Part shown: piece after piece, positions 54,212 to 60,199 of the stretch
Position numbering within the stretch: position 1 is the stretch's first letter
Layout: every line of letters starts with the position of its first letter
Assembly: GCA_011523845.1 (NCBI GenBank)
Contig: WTFV01000049.1
Location: 1 to 60,199, forward strand
Direction: 5' to 3'
From: Acidobacteriota bacterium
GTDB lineage: Bacteria > Acidobacteriota > Vicinamibacteria > Vicinamibacterales > UBA8438
DNA length: 60,199 bases
Position numbers and translations under genes: made by a program
Notes under the pieces: model-generated
Told to the model about the DNA's origin: nothing
Database searches by the model: none
The model's input: the letters and a program-made list of their open reading frames with translations, nothing else

Positions 54212-55189
54212 ATGAGCTTCGGGACCGGCCGCATCTGGATGAACGGCAAGCTGGTCGATTGGGCCGACGCGAAGGTCCACATCGGCTCCCACGTCATCCA
54301 CTACGGCAGTGGCGTCTTCGAGGGCGCCCGCTGCTACGACACGCCAGACGGAGCCGCGGTCTTCCGCCTCGACACGCACGTCCGGCGACTGTACGACTCG
54401 GCGAAGATCTACCGCATGGACTACCAGGCGCTCGGCCAGGACGAGTTCCACGAGGCGATTCTCGACACGATACGCGCCAACCGGTACAACGCCTGCTACA
54501 TTCGCCCGCTGATCTACCGGGGCTACGACACGCTCGGCGTCAACCCGTTCAGTTGCCCGGTCGAGGCGGCGATCCTGGTCTGGGAATGGGGCGCCTATCT
54601 GGGCGACGACGCGCTCGAGCACGGCGTCGACGTCCAGGTCAGCTCCTGGGGCCGGGGCGCGCCCAACCGGTTCCCGTCGGTGGCCAAGTCGACCGCCAAC
54701 TACGCCAACTCGCAGCTCATCAAGATGGAGGCGACCCTCAACGGCTACGCCGAGGGCATCGCCCTGGATCCGCGGGGCTTCGTGAGCGAAGGCAGCGGCC
54801 AGAACATCTTCGCGGTGCGGAACGGCGTCATCACGACCCCGCCGTCGGCCGATTCCATCCTGCCCGGCATCACGCGCGACGTGGTCATCACGCTCGCGGG
54901 CGATCTCGGGTTCGAGGTCCGCGAGGAGACGCTGCCGCGCGAGGCGCTCTACATCGCCGACGAGGTCTTCTTCACCGGGACCGCGGCGGAGATCTCCCCC
55001 ATCCGGTCCATCGACAAGATTTCCATCGGCAGCGGCAAGCGCGGGCCGATAACCGCGGCCATTCAGCGGCGGTTCTTCGACGTGATCAACGGCCGGGTGG
55101 CCGACACCCACGGCTGGCTCAAGTTCGTCTACGGCGATCCTGCGGCGGTGACGCCGGCCACGGCCGGCGCCGCGGCCGGTGCGGGGTAG
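54212..55189 (+). CDS. ilvE: branched-chain amino acid aminotransferase
   Basis: This 325-residue fold-type IV PLP enzyme transfers the amino group to or from Leu, Ile and Val. The start has GRIWMNGKLVDWADAKVHIG and VIHYGSGVFEGARCY. The PLP-lysine segment is SVAKSTANYANSQLIKMEAT. The family signature is EGIALDPRGFVSEGSGQNIF. The end has DEVFFTGTAAEISPIRSIDK. The length is slightly long, with an Ala/Gly-rich tail. It stands alone between repeat C copies. Confidence 0.94.
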   Translation: MSFGTGRIWMNGKLVDWADAKVHIGSHVIHYGSGVFEGARCYDTPDGAAVFRLDTHVRRLYDSAKIYRMDYQALGQDEFHEAILDTIRANRYNACYIRPLIYRGYDTLGVNPFSCPVEAAILVWEWGAYLGDDALEHGVDVQVSSWGRGAPNRFPSVAKSTANYANSQLIKMEATLNGYAEGIALDPRGFVSEGSGQNIFAVRNGVITTPPSADSILPGITRDVVITLAGDLGFEVREETLPREALYIADEVFFTGTAAEISPIRSIDKISIGSGKRGPITAAIQRRFFDVINGRVADTHGWLKFVYGDPAAVTPATAGAAAGAG

Positions 55190-55222
55190 GAGTCTGCGCC
55201 GCAGGGACGGTGCGGACCTCCC
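55190..55222 (+). repeat. dispersed repeat C, copy 2
   Basis: The 33 bases between ilvE and recX (GGAGTCTGCGCCGCAGGGAC then GGTGCGGACC) match the start of copy 1 and of repeat B. The recX start codon follows directly. Confidence 0.5.
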
Positions 55223-55714
55223 TTGCCTTCCGACCCCTACGCGGCGGGCCTGGCGATGCTCGCCCGGTGCGAGTTGTCCACGGCGGAGGTAGTCGAGAGA
55301 CTGCGACGCCGGGGCTTCGCGCCCGGTGACGTCGAAGCCGCCGTGGAGCGCCTGCGGGACGAGCACGCCCTCGACGATCACCGGACGGCCACCGTCCACG
55401 CCCGGCGCTCGGCCCGCATCAGGCGCCGCGGCCCCCTGCGGGCCGAGCGGGAAATCGCCGCCCTCGGCATTTCTCCCGCGGTAGCCGGGGCAGCGGTCGC
55501 CGAGGTCTACGCCGAGGAGGGCGCGCAGACCGTGCTCGAGCGGGCACTCGCACGGCGGCTCGCCGAAGGCGCCCCGGTCGAGAGCCGCGCCCAGTTCGCC
55601 AGGTTGTACCGCTACCTCGTTCGCCAGGGCTTCGACCCGCCCGCGGTGTCGGCCACCCTGCGCGCCCGCGCCGCAACGCACGCGCCGCCCGACCCGGACG
55701 AGACGGCGTCCTGA
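55223..55714 (+). CDS. recX: RecX family regulator of RecA
   Basis: This 163-residue RecX protein is of the family that modulates RecA filaments. It has the three-helix repeats of the family: AMLARCELSTAEVVERLRRR then GFAPGDVEAAVERLRDEHAL, RGPLRAEREIAALGISPAVA, and FARLYRYLVRQGFDPPAVSA. It starts at a TTG right after a repeat element with no visible SD. A later ATG at 55256 would cut the first helix. recA is not in the window. Confidence 0.85.
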   Translation: MPSDPYAAGLAMLARCELSTAEVVERLRRRGFAPGDVEAAVERLRDEHALDDHRTATVHARRSARIRRRGPLRAEREIAALGISPAVAGAAVAEVYAEEGAQTVLERALARRLAEGAPVESRAQFARLYRYLVRQGFDPPAVSATLRARAATHAPPDPDETAS

Positions 55715-55726
55715 CATCCCGGCCGG

Positions 55727-55910
55727 GAGTCTGCGTCGTGGAACTGCGGGGGCTCCCGCAGGGTCGTCGGGCGGCAGGCGGAACCCCGGGAGCCCGTGGC
55801 AGGAGCCCAAGCGACGCTCCAGGCGAAACTCGTCGCTACCGCGGTTGCGGCCCGTGACCGGTGGCTGCGTGGCAAGAGCCCAGGCGAAACTCCGTCCGAC
55901 CGGACCGTGT
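55727..55910 (+). repeat. repeat C copy 3 and two direct repeats before alaS
   Basis: The gap between recX and alaS starts with GGAGTCTGCGTCGTGGAACT and GGGCGGCAGGCGG, related to repeat C. It then has two copies of a unit CGTGGCA(G/A)GAGCCC...AGGCGAAACTC (55795-55834 and 55868-55896), the second shorter by about 11 bases. No gene or clear promoter was found here. Confidence 0.55.
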
Positions 55911-55925
55911 GTCAAAATGACGCGG

Positions 55926-58700
<2,775 letters not shown>

Positions 58701-58790
58701 CGAGAGCATGGCTCCAGCTTGTGGCCGTGTTGCTGCGCTTCGAATCCCCCGGGCAACGCAGACAACATCGACGATTGGATCAGTACGACA

Positions 58791-59720
58791 ATGGCAAACG
58801 GGAATGGGAATGGGAATCGACCTGCCTGGGCCGCCATCTCCGGCGCGTGGTCGTTTCAGGAGTCGCGTGCCGAGTACGCCGGAGCGGGCGGATCTCCTCA
58901 ACCGGTCGGTGTGGCGCTGTCCTCCGCTCGCATTCGAAACGGCCGCATGTCGGCGCGCATCCGGCTGGGCAATCCCGACGAGAACGCCGGACGCCTGCTG
59001 CTCGGGTACAACACCGCGACGGGCGGCTACTACTCCGCGGGATTGGGAGGCTACGGCCGCGCCTATGTGATCGACGAACACGTGCCCGGACTCGGCTGGC
59101 AGGCCGTGAAGCACGAGGGGCAAGTGTCGCAACTCCAGGCCTCGGCGGCGTACGAAGTCGAGGTGGACGTCAGAGGCCAGAGGCTGTGCCTGGCGGTGAA
59201 TGGCATCGAGCTCATCGATCGGCACCTGCCCCACCCGCTCGAAGGCGATCAGGCCGGACTGTTCGCGTGGGGACCGGGGCCGATCACGTTCGAGAACTTC
59301 GGGTGGTCCGGCGAGCGTCCGAGAGCCTTCGTCGTCATGCAGTTCACGGAACCCTTCGACAGCCTCTACGCGGAGGTCATCCGTCCCGTGTGCGAGGAGC
59401 TTCGGTTCGCCGCGTACCGTGCTGATGACGTGTTTCGTCCGGGCCTGATCCTGCAGGACATCATCGCCGGGCTGGTGGAGTCCGACGTGATTATCGCGGA
59501 GATTACGCCGACGAACGCGAACGTCTTCTACGAGCTCGGGTACGCGCATGCCCGAAACACGCCGACGATCCTGCTCGCGCGTCGCAACGGCACACTTCCG
59601 TTCGACATCAGCGGGCACCGCGTCATCTTCTACGACGATTCGATCCGGGGCAAACCCGAGGTCGAAGTTGCGCTCAGAAGACACCTTTCCAGCATCCTCG
59701 GGGGATCGTCAGGTGGGTAG
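58791..59720 (+). CDS. LamG-like domain protein with nucleoside-deoxyribosyltransferase-like effector domain
   Basis: This 309-residue protein has residues 1-10 as an Asn-Gly repeat. Residues 15-172 look like a jelly-roll sugar/ligand-binding sandwich (WSFQESRAEYAG, ARLLLGYNTATGGYY-like, CLAVNGIELIDRHLP, GLFAWGPGPITFENF). Residues 178-285 match the deoxyribosyltransferase/TIR-like fold: RAFVVMQFTEPFDSLYAEVI, ADDVFRPGLILQDIIAGLVE, SDVIIAEITPTNANVFYELG (catalytic-type Glu248) and AHARNTPTILLARR, then LPFDISGHRVIFYDD. Such domains act on NAD or nucleotides in several defence systems. No partner gene is next to it. The function is inferred from fold only. Confidence 0.75.
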   Translation: MANGNGNGNRPAWAAISGAWSFQESRAEYAGAGGSPQPVGVALSSARIRNGRMSARIRLGNPDENAGRLLLGYNTATGGYYSAGLGGYGRAYVIDEHVPGLGWQAVKHEGQVSQLQASAAYEVEVDVRGQRLCLAVNGIELIDRHLPHPLEGDQAGLFAWGPGPITFENFGWSGERPRAFVVMQFTEPFDSLYAEVIRPVCEELRFAAYRADDVFRPGLILQDIIAGLVESDVIIAEITPTNANVFYELGYAHARNTPTILLARRNGTLPFDISGHRVIFYDDSIRGKPEVEVALRRHLSSILGGSSGG

Positions 59721-59749
59721 GGTCATCGGGAGAGTCCCCAGGTTCAGAC

Positions 59750-60163
59750 GTGCATGACCGGACCGCCCGACCGGAGGCAGGCGCGAACCCGTTGCAGTCG
59801 GTACGCATCGATGTGTGGCTCGACGTCGCCTGCCTCTTCCGGACGCGATCCGAGGCGCAGCGCGCCGCCAAGGGCGGCAAGGTCGAGATCAACGGGCAGC
59901 GGGCCAAGCCGCACCGCGAGATCAGGCCGGGTGACGAGATCCGGATCACCCGCGGCAACGGGGTGACGCAGGTGGTGGCGGTGACCGCACTCGCCGAGCG
60001 TCACCTGCCGAAGGCCGACGCCCGCGCGCTGTACGACGATCGGACGCCGCCGCCGACGCGGGAGGAGCGGGAGTTCAGGATGCTGCTGCGGCGTGCAGGG
60101 CGCGCACCCGCACCCGACAAGCAGCAGCGCCGGCAGCTCCGCCGGCTGAAGGGCCGTACCTAG
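59750..60163 (+). CDS. S4-domain RNA-binding protein (Hsp15-like)
   Basis: This is a 137-residue S4-domain protein like Hsp15, which binds stalled 50S-peptidyl-tRNA complexes in heat shock. The S4 domain has VRIDVWLDVACLFRTRSEAQ, RAAKGGKVEINGQRAKPHRE and IRPGDEIRITRGNG. The basic tail (RMLLRRAGRAPAPDKQQRRQ) is typical. It starts at a GTG at 59750, 29 bases after the preceding gene. Confidence 0.87.
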   Translation: MHDRTARPEAGANPLQSVRIDVWLDVACLFRTRSEAQRAAKGGKVEINGQRAKPHREIRPGDEIRITRGNGVTQVVAVTALAERHLPKADARALYDDRTPPPTREEREFRMLLRRAGRAPAPDKQQRRQLRRLKGRT

Positions 60164-60199
60164 CGCTGCCCGTGCCGCCCGTGCCCCCGAGTTTCAGAC

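Overview
The window is about 60 kb of very GC-rich DNA, close to 70% by eye. It is tightly packed with bacterial genes on both strands and shows no phage, plasmid or insertion-sequence genes. The gene set points to an Acidobacteriota chromosome, most likely of the Vicinamibacteria type: a DUF1549/DUF1553 cytochrome-domain protein with its DUF1501 partner, bshC, a DUF1844 protein, PEGA and zinc-ribbon kinase-like proteins, and an hrcA-grpE-dnaJ-prmA-rsmE operon. The phylum is inferred from gene content; there is no rRNA in the window.

Regions. (1) 1-1.2 kb holds a cluster of type II toxin-antitoxin genes, one of them clearly broken. (2) 1.2-11 kb has exported proteins on the minus strand: a peptidase/beta-propeller/beta-barrel fusion, an alpha/beta hydrolase, and the DUF1501 plus PSD1-type pair. 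(3) 11.1-28.3 kb is a two-armed RiPP (class II lanthipeptide) locus and the most interesting part of the window. (4) 28.6-39.1 kb is a mixed housekeeping stretch: an M28 peptidase, tRNA-Cys, tRNA-Gly, yraN, cysS, ribF, a PhnP-like hydrolase, mazG and comEC. It carries several dispersed repeat elements. (5) 39.3-45.7 kb is carB-carA preceded by a PEGA pseudokinase. (6) 45.75-60.2 kb reads rightward: bshC, xdhC, hrcA-grpE-dnaJ-prmA-rsmE, a zinc-ribbon Ser/Thr kinase, ilvE, recX, alaS, a deoxyribosyltransferase-like effector protein and an S4-domain protein.

The RiPP locus. A 654-base gap separates two divergent transcription units. Leftward run a TolC-type outer-membrane channel, an HlyD-type adaptor, two NHLM-type ABC exporters (one with a C39 leader peptidase domain), a Liv-type substrate-binding lipoprotein and a soluble HExxH protein. 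Rightward run an NHLP-leader precursor with the 16-residue core CFDIEIGDITICWETA, a LanM synthetase with a three-cysteine zinc site like that of ProcM, and an unknown domain read continuously into a type 1 isopentenyl-diphosphate isomerase. These are followed by a second short peptide with the same Gly-Gly leader ending but no cysteine, and a membrane HExxH protein. The expected route is that LanM dehydrates the core threonines and forms methyllanthionine rings, the C39 domain cuts after Gly-Gly, and the ABC/HlyD/TolC chain exports the product. The roles of the isomerase, the second peptide, the two HExxH proteins and the binding protein are not explained by any lanthipeptide system I can name.

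Other points of note are a pseudokinase with no standard start codon overlapping carA, at least two families of dispersed intergenic repeats (one supplies the C-terminus of MazG), and a candidate NAD/nucleotide-targeting effector next to alaS.
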